DNA of 64,000 nt, from the NCBI GenBank assembly GCA_018242425.1, contig JAFEBX010000024.1:1-64000 (forward strand). The letters run 5' to 3'. The first letter of the stretch is position 1, and every line of letters starts with the position of its first letter. Positions 9,103-17,568 of this stretch are shown in pieces. A program made the position numbers and the translations under genes. The notes below the pieces were generated by a model. The model did no database searches. It was not told the DNA's origin and worked only from the letters and a program-made list of their open reading frames with translations. The DNA comes from Pseudomonadota bacterium. Its GTDB lineage: Bacteria; Pseudomonadota; Gammaproteobacteria; Xanthomonadales; Xanthomonadaceae.

Positions 9103-10445
9103 CGCGCGAACTTCAGGCGCTGGCCGCCGATCGTGCCGATCACGTTCGTGCCGTCCCAGACCTGTTGCCCGTTGACCCAGGTCGATGCGATGCGCGAGCG
9201 GAAGGTCATGCCTTCGAACGGCGACCATCCGCACTTCGAGAGTACTGCCTCGCGGCGCACCGTATAAGGCACATCCTCGACCAGCACGAGATCGGCGAAC
9301 TGGCCTTCGCGCAGGAAGCCGCGATCGACGATGTCGAACAATTGCGCCGGTGCATGCGCGGTCTTCTGCACGACTTGGGTGCGTGTCAACAGGCCGTCGT
9401 GCACGCGCTCGAGCGCGCATTGCAGCGCGAACTGGGTCAGCGGCAGGCCGCTCGGCGCCTTCGCGTAGTCCTGCTGCTTTTCTTCCCAGGTGTGTGGCGC
9501 GTGGTCGGTCGCGAGCACGTCGATCACGTCGTTGGCGATGGCGCGGATCAGGGCATCGCGATCGCTGGCATCCTTGATCGCCGGATTGCACTTGATCAGG
9601 TTGCCCAAACGCTCGTAATCGTCGCGGGCGAACTGGAGGAAATGCACGCAGGTTTCGGCGGTGATGCGCTTGCGACTGCCGTCGGCGCGGATCAGCGGGC
9701 CGCGTTCGAACAGGTCGAGCTCATCCGCAGTGGAAATATGCAGCACGTGGAGGCGGGCGTCATGGCGCCGCGCCAGTTCCACCGCCAGTCGCGACGATTT
9801 CAGGCAGGCCTCGCGGCTGCGGATGTCGGGATGGAAGCGCACCGGGATGTCGTCGCCGTACTGCGCGACGTAGCCGGCGAGCGTCTCCTCGATCATCGGC
9901 GTGTCTTCGCAGTGGGTGATGATCGGCACCGGGGCATCGCGGAAGATGCCGTCGAGCACCTCGGGATCGTCCACCAGCATGTTCCCGGTCGATGCGCCCA
10001 TGAACACCTTGACGCCCGGTGAGGTCCTGGGGTCGAGGCTGCGGATCGCCTCGAGGTTGTCGTTGCTGGCGCCGAAATAGAAGCCGTAGTTGGCGCGCGC
10101 GCGGCCGGCGGCGCTGGCGTACTTGGCCTCGAGGATGGCGTGGTCGAGCGCGGGCGGCCGGGTGTTCGGCATGTCCAGGAAGCTGGTGGTGCCGCCCGCC
10201 ACCGATGCGGTGGACTCGGTCGCGATGTCGCCCTTGTGGGTCAGGCCGGGATCGCGGAAATGGACCTGGGCGTCGATCATGCCGGGCATCAGCCAGGCAC
10301 CACGGGCATCGACCACCTGTTCGCCGGGTTTCGCGGCCAGGCTGTCGCCGATCAACGCGATGCGTTCGCCCTCGATGCGGACATCGGCGTCGAATTCGCG
10401 CCCATCGGTCACGACGCGGGCATTGGTGATGAGGATCGAGGGCAT
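9099..10445 (-). CDS. Dihydroorotase (class I-like)
   Basis: 448 residues of the cyclic amidohydrolase family. Visible motifs: DAQVHFRDPGLTHKGD (residues about 58-73), NTRPP substrate segment, GVKVFMG with the lysine that is carboxylated in class I enzymes, THCED, LHISTADE and ATDHAPH. The first metal-binding HxH reads Q-V-H, so its first histidine is missing. It catalyses ring closure of carbamoyl aspartate in pyrimidine synthesis. yidD lies 12 bases upstream. An allantoinase or hydantoinase role is less likely because of the NTRPP and ATDHAPH segments. Confidence 0.88.
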   Translation of the reverse strand: MPSILITNARVVTDGREFDADVRIEGERIALIGDSLAAKPGEQVVDARGAWLMPGMIDAQVHFRDPGLTHKGDIATESTASVAGGTTSFLDMPNTRPPALDHAILEAKYASAAGRARANYGFYFGASNDNLEAIRSLDPRTSPGVKVFMGASTGNMLVDDPEVLDGIFRDAPVPIITHCEDTPMIEETLAGYVAQYGDDIPVRFHPDIRSREACLKSSRLAVELARRHDARLHVLHISTADELDLFERGPLIRADGSRKRITAETCVHFLQFARDDYERLGNLIKCNPAIKDASDRDALIRAIANDVIDVLATDHAPHTWEEKQQDYAKAPSGLPLTQFALQCALERVHDGLLTRTQVVQKTAHAPAQLFDIVDRGFLREGQFADLVLVEDVPYTVRREAVLSKCGWSPFEGMTFRSRIASTWVNGQQVWDGTNVIGTIGGQRLKFAR

Positions 10446-10457
10446 CGGCGGGTCCGG

Positions 10458-10694
10458 TCAGGCGGGCGGCACGGGGTCGTGGCCGCCGGGGTGGAGGGGG
10501 TGGCAGCGGCCGACGCGCTTGGCCGCCAGCCAGCTGCCACGGATCGGGCCGTGGATCCGGACCGCTTCCATTGCGTAGGTCGAACAGCTGGGATGGAAGC
10601 GGCAACGCTGGCCGAGCAGGGGGCTTATCAGCACTTTATAGGCACGCAACAGCCCGATCAGCATGCCGGAGACGAGGTCACGCAACAGCTTCAC
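10458..10694 (-). CDS. yidD: Membrane protein insertion efficiency factor YidD
   Basis: 78 residues. The family signature is complete: [17 protein letters not shown], then RCHPLHPGG. An N-terminal amphipathic helix precedes it. YidD assists YidC-dependent insertion of inner-membrane proteins. It normally sits between rnpA and yidC. Here it is instead upstream of dihydroorotase with a 12-base gap and is divergent from the dksA-like gene. Confidence 0.95.
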   Translation of the reverse strand: MKLLRDLVSGMLIGLLRAYKVLISPLLGQRCRFHPSCSTYAMEAVRIHGPIRGSWLAAKRVGRCHPLHPGGHDPVPPA

Positions 10695-10739
10695 GGGAAA
10701 TCACCGCATGTCCACGCGATCAGGTGCAGCATCCAGCGC

Positions 10740-10768
10740 TTGCCGAGGGGGAGTAGGCAGGTTATAAC
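10740..10768 (+). promoter_or_regulatory. Sigma70-like promoter of the dksA-like gene
   Basis: TTGCCG (-35, 10740-10745) and TATAAC (-10, 10763-10768) with a 17-base spacer. Transcription would start near 10775, about 35 bases before the GTG start of the downstream gene. Confidence 0.55.
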
Positions 10769-10810
10769 AGCCGGCTTCCCGCGCTCAAGGGATCTCGTAA
10801 GGACGTCGAA

Positions 10811-11785
10811 GTGGCAGTCAAGAAAACCGCAAAAGCCCCCGCCAAGCCCGTCAAGAAGGCCGTCGCCAAGAAACCCGCGGCGCCCGCACCCAAGAAAGCC
10901 CCCGTGAGCAAGAAACCGGTCGCCAAGGCGCCGGCCAAGCCTGCTGCCAAGGCCGCAGCCCCGGCGAAGAAGGCCGCTCCGGCCAAGGCCGCCGCACCTG
11001 CGAAGAAGCCCGCAGTGGCGCCTGCTGCCAAGGCCGCGCCCGCCAGGAAGCCGGCTCCGGCGCCCGCCGCAAAGGCCCCGGCGAAAGTCGCCGCCAAGGC
11101 CCCTGCACCCGTGAAGGCAGCCCCGGCCAAGCCCGTGGCTGCTCCTGCCCCGAAGGCTGCCGCCGCCAAGCCGGCGCCTGCAGCGTCCAAGCCCGCAGCC
11201 GCGAAGCAGGCCGCCAAAACGGTCGCCGCCCCGGCTCCGGTGCCGCCGGCACCGCGCGCCCCGGTGCCGCGCCCGACCGGCAAGGTCGCGGTGGCGATCA
11301 CCCCGGTGGTCAAGGCTCCGGTCGTCCGCGGCAAGTTGCGCGTGGTCGAGTACAAGATCGACGAAGCCAGCGGCCGCCCGGTCCTGCCCGCCGGCTACAA
11401 GCCGCAGGCGGACGAGGAGTACATGAGCGCGTTGCAGCTCGAGTACTTCCGCCAGAAGCTGCTGGAACGCCGCGGCGAACTGGTCGAGGAGTCCAAGCAG
11501 ACCATCGAGAACCTCAAGGAAGAAGTGCGCGACGTCGGCGACGACGCCGAGCGCGCCAGCCGCGAGACCGAAAACGCATTGGAACTGCGCACCCGCGACC
11601 GCTACCGCAAGCTGATCAGCAAGCTCGACAGCACGCTCAAGCGCGTCGACAGCGGCGAATACGGTTACTGCGTCGACACCGGTGAGGAAATCGGCCTCGA
11701 TCGCCTGGAAGCCCGCCCGCAGGCGGAGCGCACCATCGATGCGCAGGAACGCTGGGAGCACCTGCAGAAGCAGCAGGGCGATTGA
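10811..11785 (+). CDS. DksA/TraR-family RNA polymerase regulator with Lys/Ala/Pro-rich N-terminal tail
   Basis: 324 residues from a GTG start preceded by AAGGA. Residues 1 to about 155 are low-complexity Lys/Ala/Pro repeats (KKPAAPAPKK-like), resembling histone H1 tails. The C-terminal part is a DksA core: coiled coil about 205-265, then YCVDTGEEIG and LEARPQAE. In E. coli DksA the zinc finger has four Cys; here only the first remains, the others reading Thr, Thr and Ala. The coiled-coil tip reads D-D-A-E-R-A, so the second tip acid is Glu rather than Asp. Family role: binds the RNA polymerase secondary channel and modifies promoter responses with ppGpp. The tail probably adds nucleic-acid binding. 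A strong terminator follows. Confidence 0.85.
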   Translation: MAVKKTAKAPAKPVKKAVAKKPAAPAPKKAPVSKKPVAKAPAKPAAKAAAPAKKAAPAKAAAPAKKPAVAPAAKAAPARKPAPAPAAKAPAKVAAKAPAPVKAAPAKPVAAPAPKAAAAKPAPAASKPAAAKQAAKTVAAPAPVPPAPRAPVPRPTGKVAVAITPVVKAPVVRGKLRVVEYKIDEASGRPVLPAGYKPQADEEYMSALQLEYFRQKLLERRGELVEESKQTIENLKEEVRDVGDDAERASRETENALELRTRDRYRKLISKLDSTLKRVDSGEYGYCVDTGEEIGLDRLEARPQAERTIDAQERWEHLQKQQGD

Positions 11786-11856
11786 GCCTGCCGGGCTTGC
11801 TCATGCAGGCGCGCGCGTGCGGCGCTCGCGACGGCTCAATCTGCCGCGATACACGA

Positions 11857-11880
11857 CCCCGCCTTTAGTGCGGGGTTTTT
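11857..11880 (+). terminator. Intrinsic terminator after the dksA-like gene
   Basis: CCCCGC, 7-nt loop, GCGGGG, then a run of five T residues. It lies about 70 bases after the stop and just before the convergent CDGSH gene. Confidence 0.85.
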
Positions 11881-11884
11881 CGTA

Positions 11885-12526
11885 TCAGGCGCCGTCGGCC
11901 TCGAAGCCGAACTTGCGATGCGAGCCGTCGCAGAACGGCTTGTTCTGCGAATGACCGCAGCGGCACAGCCAGGTTTCGCTGACGCGGTCGACGGTGTGGC
12001 CGGTGCCGCTGACGACTTCGAGGTTGCCGGTTACCTTCAGTGGCCCGTTGCGTTGCGGTTCGACCACGAGCTCGCCATCGCGCGCTGCCAGCGCCTCCGA
12101 TTTTTTCAGTGGCGGCTCGCCGGTGGCGTGGAAGCCACCTTCGACATGGCTGTTGTCGCAATACGGTTTGTGCTTCGACATGCCGCAGCGGCACAGCGTG
12201 CGGCGCAATCCGGCATCTTGCCCGGCGACTTTCAGCGGCGCGTTGAAGGCGAGTGGCCCGTTCTCGCGCACGCGCACGGTATTGACGATCGGGGCGGGTT
12301 CTTCTTCGCCGCCGTCCAGGCGTTGGTACTGGATTGCGCCGGACGGGCACATCCGCGCGGTCAACACGACGTCTTCGGCCGACTGCGCATCCGGATGGAT
12401 CCATTCGCCGTCGACATTGGGCACGAAGACATCGGGGTGGGTGAGCACGCAATTGCGCGAGTGGATGCAGCGGGTGCCGTCGTAGAGGATGGTGATGTGC
12501 TTGCCGCGAACCGTTTCGATGGACAT
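11885..12526 (-). CDS. CDGSH iron-sulfur protein with N-terminal ferredoxin-like domain
   Basis: 213 residues with three parts. An N-terminal domain (about 1-75) has Cys residues in CIHSRNC and MCPSGAI, like the divergent 4Fe-4S mono-cluster (Fer4_19) family. It is followed by two CDGSH-type motifs: CRCGMSKHKPYCDNSH (about 112-127) and CRCGHSQNKPFCDGSH (about 186-201). Each has the three-Cys/one-His ligand pattern for a 2Fe-2S cluster. A cytosolic redox or cluster-transfer role is likely, but the substrate is unknown. The upstream small membrane gene is separated by 30 bases. Confidence 0.88.
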   Translation of the reverse strand: MSIETVRGKHITILYDGTRCIHSRNCVLTHPDVFVPNVDGEWIHPDAQSAEDVVLTARMCPSGAIQYQRLDGGEEEPAPIVNTVRVRENGPLAFNAPLKVAGQDAGLRRTLCRCGMSKHKPYCDNSHVEGGFHATGEPPLKKSEALAARDGELVVEPQRNGPLKVTGNLEVVSGTGHTVDRVSETWLCRCGHSQNKPFCDGSHRKFGFEADGA

Positions 12527-12556
12527 GGGCCGACTCCTGCGGAATCCGGGGTGAGT

Positions 12557-12826
12557 CTACGCTCGCGCGCCCCGGTGCAGGCGGCGCTGCAGCCACCAGG
12601 CGAACAGCACGGGAACACCGGCATTGGCGAGCAGGAAGGGCAGTTCCTCCGTGGGCGCGTAACCGGCGCGGGTGATGCCCAGCCACATGTTGTAGCTGCA
12701 GACCGCGATCCACGCGACGGCGAAGGTGACGAAGACCGTGCGCAGGATGCGGGCATCGCGCCGGAACAGTGTCAGCAGCGTGGCTGCCAGCACGATGCCG
12801 ATGGCGATGATGATCAGCGTCCGCAT
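12557..12826 (-). CDS. Small membrane protein, unknown function
   Basis: 89 residues with three probable membrane helices (about 3-20, 29-49, 62-80) and an Arg-rich C-terminus (RRLHRGARA), which points to a cytoplasmic tail. I recognise no family. It lies between the CDGSH gene and the MFS operon on the same strand. Confidence 0.6.
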   Translation of the reverse strand: MRTLIIIAIGIVLAATLLTLFRRDARILRTVFVTFAVAWIAVCSYNMWLGITRAGYAPTEELPFLLANAGVPVLFAWWLQRRLHRGARA

Positions 12827-12878
12827 CCGGTACTCCCCCTGTCATCGACGCCGTGCCGATGTACGGGGCGAGTATGCC

Positions 12879-14120
12879 TCAGTGGAGGTCGCGCAGATCC
12901 AGCTTGCGCAATTTCGGTGCGCGCCACGCGGTGATGCCGACCACGCCGAGGGTGACGCAGCCACCGGCGATGATCGCCGGCACCAGTCCCAGCAGGCGCG
13001 CCATCACGCCGTCGTAGAAGGCGCCGAGTTCGTTCGACGAACTGATGAAGATGCTGTTGATCGACGAGACGCGGCCGCGCATCTCGTCCGGCGTCACCAG
13101 CTGCAGGATGGTCGAACGCAGCACCACCGACACGCCATCGCACATGCCGTAGAGCACCAGCAGCGCGCCCGACAGCCACAGGTTGCGCGACAGCGCGAAG
13201 GCGATCGTGCACAGCCCGAATCCGGAGACGGCGAACATCAGCACGCGCCCGGCGTGGCGTTCCAGCGGATGGCGGGCCAGCCACAACGCGACGATGATCG
13301 ATCCCGCCGCGGGCATGCCGCGCATCACCCCGAAGGCTTCCGGGCCGGCGTGGAGGATGTCCTTGATGAAGGCCGGCAGCATCGAAATCGCGCCGCCCAG
13401 CAGGACCGAGAACATGTCGAGCGCCATCGCGCCGAGCATCACCTGTTGCGAGAACACGAAGCGCAGTCCCTCGCGTATGCTGGCGAATACCGGCTCGCGT
13501 TGCGGCGGCGGTGGCGGTTCGGTCACCGCCAGCGTGAACACCGCGATCGCGGCGACGAGGCCGAGCAGGAATGCCACCAGGTAGGCGATCTCGATGCCGG
13601 CCCAGCCGGTGAGGGCGCCGCCCAGCGCCGGGCCGAACACCAGCCCGGTCTGGAACACCACGCTGCCGAGGCTGGCGCCGCGCACGAACTGCTCGCGCGG
13701 CAGCACGCGGGCGAACAGCGCGTTGTAGACCGGGCCGAGGAAGGAACGCACGATGCCATTGAGGCCGACCGCGACGTACATCAGGGCGAGATTGCCGTGC
13801 AGCGCCGGCGTGCGTGCCACCAGCAGCAACAGCAACGGCGTCGCGGCGAGGCCGAGGCAGGCGACCGCGCCGAGCTTGCGTCGCGGCAGGTGGTCGACGA
13901 GATAGCCGGCGAACGGCGCGACCACGAAGAACGGCAGCACTTCGGCGAGGCCGATCATGCCCAGCGCGAAAACGCTGTGGGTCAGGTCATAGACGTGCCA
14001 GCCAACGGTGACCGCCGCGATCTGGTAGCACAGCATCGTGCAGATGCGGTACGCCATCAATTGCAGGAAGCCGCGATTGCGCAGGGGCGATGCGGCGGAA
14101 GCGGTCACGGTATCGGTCAT
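12879..14120 (-). CDS. MFS transporter
   Basis: 413 residues from the ATG at 14120, which overlaps the sufE stop (ATGA). About 12 membrane helices. The loop between helices 2 and 3 carries DHLPRRKLG, the typical MFS motif region, and PDEMRGRV appears in the C-terminal half. It resembles the enterobactin exporter EntS-like/DHA3 family (MFS_3) of drug or siderophore exporters. Substrate unknown. It is the last gene of the cysS-sufE operon. Confidence 0.82.
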   Translation of the reverse strand: MTDTVTASAASPLRNRGFLQLMAYRICTMLCYQIAAVTVGWHVYDLTHSVFALGMIGLAEVLPFFVVAPFAGYLVDHLPRRKLGAVACLGLAATPLLLLLVARTPALHGNLALMYVAVGLNGIVRSFLGPVYNALFARVLPREQFVRGASLGSVVFQTGLVFGPALGGALTGWAGIEIAYLVAFLLGLVAAIAVFTLAVTEPPPPPQREPVFASIREGLRFVFSQQVMLGAMALDMFSVLLGGAISMLPAFIKDILHAGPEAFGVMRGMPAAGSIIVALWLARHPLERHAGRVLMFAVSGFGLCTIAFALSRNLWLSGALLVLYGMCDGVSVVLRSTILQLVTPDEMRGRVSSINSIFISSSNELGAFYDGVMARLLGLVPAIIAGGCVTLGVVGITAWRAPKLRKLDLRDLH

Positions 14121-14554
14121 TGGGCCTGTGCGGCGGTGGTCTTGATGAAGTCGAGCAGGGCAGCAAGACCGTTGCTGCGGGTCGGCGACAGGTGCTTGGC
14201 CAATCCGATCGTGGATATGTAGTCCGGCGAAGTCGCGAGGATTTCGCTGGCCGGGCGTCCCGAGTAGACGCGCAGCGCGAGGTAGATCAGCCCGGAGACG
14301 ATCGCCGAATCGCTGATCGCCCGGAAATCGAGGCGCGCGGCATTGCCGCTGGCGACGATCCACACCTTCGACTGGCAACCCAGCAGGCGATGCTCCTCGG
14401 TCTTCAATGCGTCGGGAAGATCGGGCAGCTTGCGACCGAGGTCGATCAGGTACTGGTAGCGTTCGGACCAGTCGCCGAACAGCGAGAATTCATCGGCGAT
14501 CGCGGCCTGCGCTTCGATGGCCGTCGCTTCGAGCGGGAACTGCGACTCGCTCAT
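14117..14554 (-). CDS. sufE: SufE-family cysteine desulfurase sulfur acceptor
   Basis: 145 residues. The active-site segment LLGCQSKVW (Cys near residue 60) is the SufE sulfur-accepting cysteine. SufE takes persulfide sulfur from the desulfurase SufS for iron-sulfur cluster assembly. No suf genes lie nearby; instead it is coupled by ATGA overlaps to cysS upstream and the MFS gene downstream. This could be a stand-alone SufE or CsdE-like protein. Confidence 0.9.
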   Translation of the reverse strand: MSESQFPLEATAIEAQAAIADEFSLFGDWSERYQYLIDLGRKLPDLPDALKTEEHRLLGCQSKVWIVASGNAARLDFRAISDSAIVSGLIYLALRVYSGRPASEILATSPDYISTIGLAKHLSPTRSNGLAALLDFIKTTAAQAQ

Positions 14555-15924
14555 GCGTGTTTCCAGCGCACGCCGGCGGGCGTGTCTTCCAGCAGGATGC
14601 CTTCGTTCGCGAGCTGGTCGCGGATGGCGTCGGCGCGGGCGAAATCGCGGGATTTCTTCGCTGCGTTGCGTTCATCCACCAGTTGCTGGATGCGGGCATC
14701 GTCGTCGCCGGAGGCACCGCGCGCGAACCACGCCGCGGGATCCTGTTGCAGCAAGCCGAGCGCCAACCCGGCGCCGAGCAATTCCGATTTCAGGCGGGCG
14801 CGATCGTCGCCACCGGCCTTGCGCGCTTCGCCGGCGATGCGGGCGATCTCGGCAAGCGCCTGCGGCGTGTTGAGGTCGTCGTCGAGCGCGGCTTCGATGC
14901 CGGCGGGAATCGCCGGTTGCGCAGCGACATCGGCGAGATCACGCAGCGTGCCGTAGAGGCGATCGAGCGTGCGCACGCTCTGGTCGACCACGGCATCGCT
15001 CCATTCCAGCGGCTGGCGGTAATGCGCGGAGAGCAGGGCGTAACGCAGCGCTTCCGGCGGATGCGCGCGCACCAGGTCGTGCACCTTCTCGATGTTGCCC
15101 AGCGACTTGCTCATCTTGGCGCCGCCGAAATTGAGCATGCCGTTGTGCATCCACCAGCGTGCGAACGGCTTGCCGCCATGCGCGCACACGCTTTGCGCGA
15201 CTTCGTTCTCGTGGTGGGGGAATTGCAGGTCGATGCCGCCGGCGTGGATGTCGATGGTGTCGCCGAGATGCGCTTCCGCCATCGCCGAGCATTCGATATG
15301 CCAGCCCGGGCGGCCGCGCCCCCACGGCGAATCCCAGCCGGGAAGATCGTCGGTCGACGGCTTCCACAGCACGAAATCGCCGGGATCGCGCTTGTATGGC
15401 GCCACTTCGACGCGGGCGCCGGCCAGCATGTCCTCGGGATCGCGGCGCGACAGCTTGCCGTAGTCGGCATAGCTCGCCACCGAGAACAGCACGTGGCCTT
15501 CCGCGGCATAGGCGTGGCCATCGGCGATCAGGCGTTCGCACATGGCGACGATCTGCGGAATGTGGTCGGTCGCGGCTGGTTCCATATCGGGCGCGAATGC
15601 GCCGGTCACGCCGAGCGCGGCCATGTCCTCGCGGTAGGCGGCGGCGAAACGGTCGGTGATCGCCGAGATCGGCGTGCCCGATTCCTTCGCGGCCGCGTTG
15701 ATCTTGTCGTCGACGTCGGTGATGTTGCGGGCGTAGCGCAGGCCACCGAAGCGGCGGCGCAACAGGGAGGCGAGCACCCCGAACACCACGGGGCCGCGGG
15801 CGTTGCCGATGTGCACGTAGTTGTAGACCGTGGGGCCGCAGACATACAGGGTCGGGCCGGACGGCGACGCGGGCACGAAGGGTTCGACCGAGCGGGTCAG
15901 GGTGTTGTAGAGATGCAGGCTCAT
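14551..15924 (-). CDS. cysS: Cysteinyl-tRNA synthetase
   Basis: 457 residues starting [10 protein letters not shown] at 15924, the usual start for the family; an in-frame extension to 16002 would run into the terminator. Class I motifs are present: HIGN (residues about 37-40) and KMSKS near residue 265. Zinc ligands include CGPTVYN and the [10 protein letters not shown] segment. It charges tRNA-Cys. It is the first gene of the cysS-sufE-MFS set. Confidence 0.97.
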   Translation of the reverse strand: MSLHLYNTLTRSVEPFVPASPSGPTLYVCGPTVYNYVHIGNARGPVVFGVLASLLRRRFGGLRYARNITDVDDKINAAAKESGTPISAITDRFAAAYREDMAALGVTGAFAPDMEPAATDHIPQIVAMCERLIADGHAYAAEGHVLFSVASYADYGKLSRRDPEDMLAGARVEVAPYKRDPGDFVLWKPSTDDLPGWDSPWGRGRPGWHIECSAMAEAHLGDTIDIHAGGIDLQFPHHENEVAQSVCAHGGKPFARWWMHNGMLNFGGAKMSKSLGNIEKVHDLVRAHPPEALRYALLSAHYRQPLEWSDAVVDQSVRTLDRLYGTLRDLADVAAQPAIPAGIEAALDDDLNTPQALAEIARIAGEARKAGGDDRARLKSELLGAGLALGLLQQDPAAWFARGASGDDDARIQQLVDERNAAKKSRDFARADAIRDQLANEGILLEDTPAGVRWKHA

Positions 15925-15969
15925 CGGGCACGGGGCTGGGGCGATCGATGATTTTATGCGATCGCAACG

Positions 15970-15992
15970 AAAAAACCGCCTTGCGGCGGCTT
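15970..15992 (-). terminator. Intrinsic terminator between tRNA-Pro and cysS
   Basis: On the minus strand: CCGCC, GCAA loop, GGCGG, then six T residues. It ends the tRNA-Pro transcript before cysS. Confidence 0.8.
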
Positions 15993-16010
15993 TCGCGTAC
16001 AACTCTCGAT

Positions 16011-16087
<77 letters not shown>

Positions 16088-16159
16088 ACTGAGCCGACAA
16101 GTTTAACCGGCAGGGCCGGGCATGGGCAAGTGGGGCGGCCAATCGGCCGGCCGGGCCGC

Positions 16160-16165
16160 TAGAAT
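16160..16165 (+). promoter_or_regulatory. Possible -10 box of hisS
   Basis: TAGAAT on the plus strand. If used, transcription starts near 16172. This would exclude a TTG at 16165 as the hisS start and favour the GTG at 16207. No strong -35 is visible. Confidence 0.35.
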
Positions 16166-16206
16166 TGCCAAATCCTTGGACGATCCCCGTGTGGAATGGC
16201 GTGACC

Positions 16207-17568
16207 GTGATCAAACCGCGTACCCCGGCCGGCGTGCTGGAACTGTTGCCCCGCGACCAGGTGGTGTTCCAGCGCATGCTGGACGGCATCCGTTCCACCT
16301 TCGAATCGTTCGGATTCCTGCCGGTGGAAACGCCCGTATTCGAATTGTCCGAAGTGCTGCTGACCAAGACCGGCGGCGAGACCGAGCGCCAGGTCTATTT
16401 CGTGCAATCCACCGGTGCGCTGGAGAAGCAGGACACCGGCCTGCCCGAAATGGCGCTGCGCTTCGATCTCACCGTGCCGCTGGCGCGCTATGTCGCCGAG
16501 CATGAGCATGAACTGGTGTTCCCGTTCCGCCGCTACCAGATGCAGCGGGTCTATCGCGGCGAACGCGCGCAGCGCGGACGCTTCCGCGAGTTCTACCAGT
16601 GCGACATCGACGTGATCGGCAAGGATGCGTTGTCGCCGCGTTACGATGCCGAGATCCCGGCGATCATCCATGCGGTATTCGAAAGGCTGGCGATCGGCGA
16701 GTTCACCATCCAGTTCAATCATCGCAAGCTGTTGCGTGGCTTCTTCGAAGGACTCGGCATCGAGGGTGAGCGCCAGGACCTGGTGCTGCGCGAGCTCGAC
16801 AAGCTCGACAAGCGTGGCGAGGAGGCGGTGCATGCGACCCTGACCGGTGGCGACTTCGGCCTGTCGGCGGAAACGGCCGATCGCCTGCTGGCGTTCTCGC
16901 GCATCCGTTCCACCGGCCATGCCGATGCATTGGCCAAGCTCGATTCGCTGGGTGCGGGCACGCCGCAGTTCGAGGAGGGTCGCCAGGCCTTGCGCGACAC
17001 CCTCGAACAGTTGAAGACGATGGGGATTCCGGAGTCGCGCTATGCGATCAATCTGTCGATCGCGCGCGGCCTCGATTACTACACCGGCATCGTCTATGAG
17101 ACGACATTGAACGCGCACCCGCAGATCGGTTCGATCTGTTCCGGCGGCCGTTACGAGGATCTCGCCAGCCATTACACCAAGTCGAAACTGCCGGGCGTCG
17201 GCATCTCGATCGGGTTGTCGCGCCTGTTCTGGCAGCTGCGCGAAGCGGGCGCATTGCCGATGGCCCGGGGAGGCGTCGACGTGCTGGTCGCCTTGCTCGA
17301 CGACGAAGGTTTCGCCGATGCGCTGGCCGTGTCGCAACGCCTGCGCGCGGCTGGCTGGAAGGTCGAGACGCAGATGGAATCGCGCAAGATCGCCAAGCAG
17401 TTCCAGTACGCCGACAAGGCCGGCATCCGCGTTGTGGTCCTGCGCGGCGACAGCGAGCGCGCCAACGACCAGGTCACGCTGAAGGACCTGCGCAGCGGCG
17501 AACAGCAGACGGTGGCGATGGCGCAGCTGGAGCCGGCATTGCAGGCGATCCTTGGGGAGCAGGCATGA
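16207..17568 (+). CDS. hisS: Histidyl-tRNA synthetase
   Basis: 453 residues from the GTG at 16207, which gives the family-typical N-terminus [15 protein letters not shown]. The frame is open back to a TTG at 16165, but a -10-like box overlaps that codon. Class II motif 2 is visible at [14 protein letters not shown], with [10 protein letters not shown] following. The HisRS-specific RGLDYYTG and the GGRYEDL segment appear in the second half. The C-terminal anticodon-binding domain starts near residue 355. The histidine ammonia-lyase-like gene overlaps its stop (ATGA), so the two are co-transcribed. Confidence 0.95.
   Translation: MIKPRTPAGVLELLPRDQVVFQRMLDGIRSTFESFGFLPVETPVFELSEVLLTKTGGETERQVYFVQSTGALEKQDTGLPEMALRFDLTVPLARYVAEHEHELVFPFRRYQMQRVYRGERAQRGRFREFYQCDIDVIGKDALSPRYDAEIPAIIHAVFERLAIGEFTIQFNHRKLLRGFFEGLGIEGERQDLVLRELDKLDKRGEEAVHATLTGGDFGLSAETADRLLAFSRIRSTGHADALAKLDSLGAGTPQFEEGRQALRDTLEQLKTMGIPESRYAINLSIARGLDYYTGIVYETTLNAHPQIGSICSGGRYEDLASHYTKSKLPGVGISIGLSRLFWQLREAGALPMARGGVDVLVALLDDEGFADALAVSQRLRAAGWKVETQMESRKIAKQFQYADKAGIRVVVLRGDSERANDQVTLKDLRSGEQQTVAMAQLEPALQAILGEQA

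Noticed and set aside
10691..11761. Gly/Leu/Arg-rich open frame antisense to the DksA-like gene
   Set aside because: Produced by the Lys/Ala/Pro repeats read on the other strand; no start signals or family.
16165..16206. TTG-initiated extension of hisS
   Set aside because: It would overlap a -10-like box and lacks a ribosome-binding site; the GTG at 16207 gives the family-typical N-terminus.
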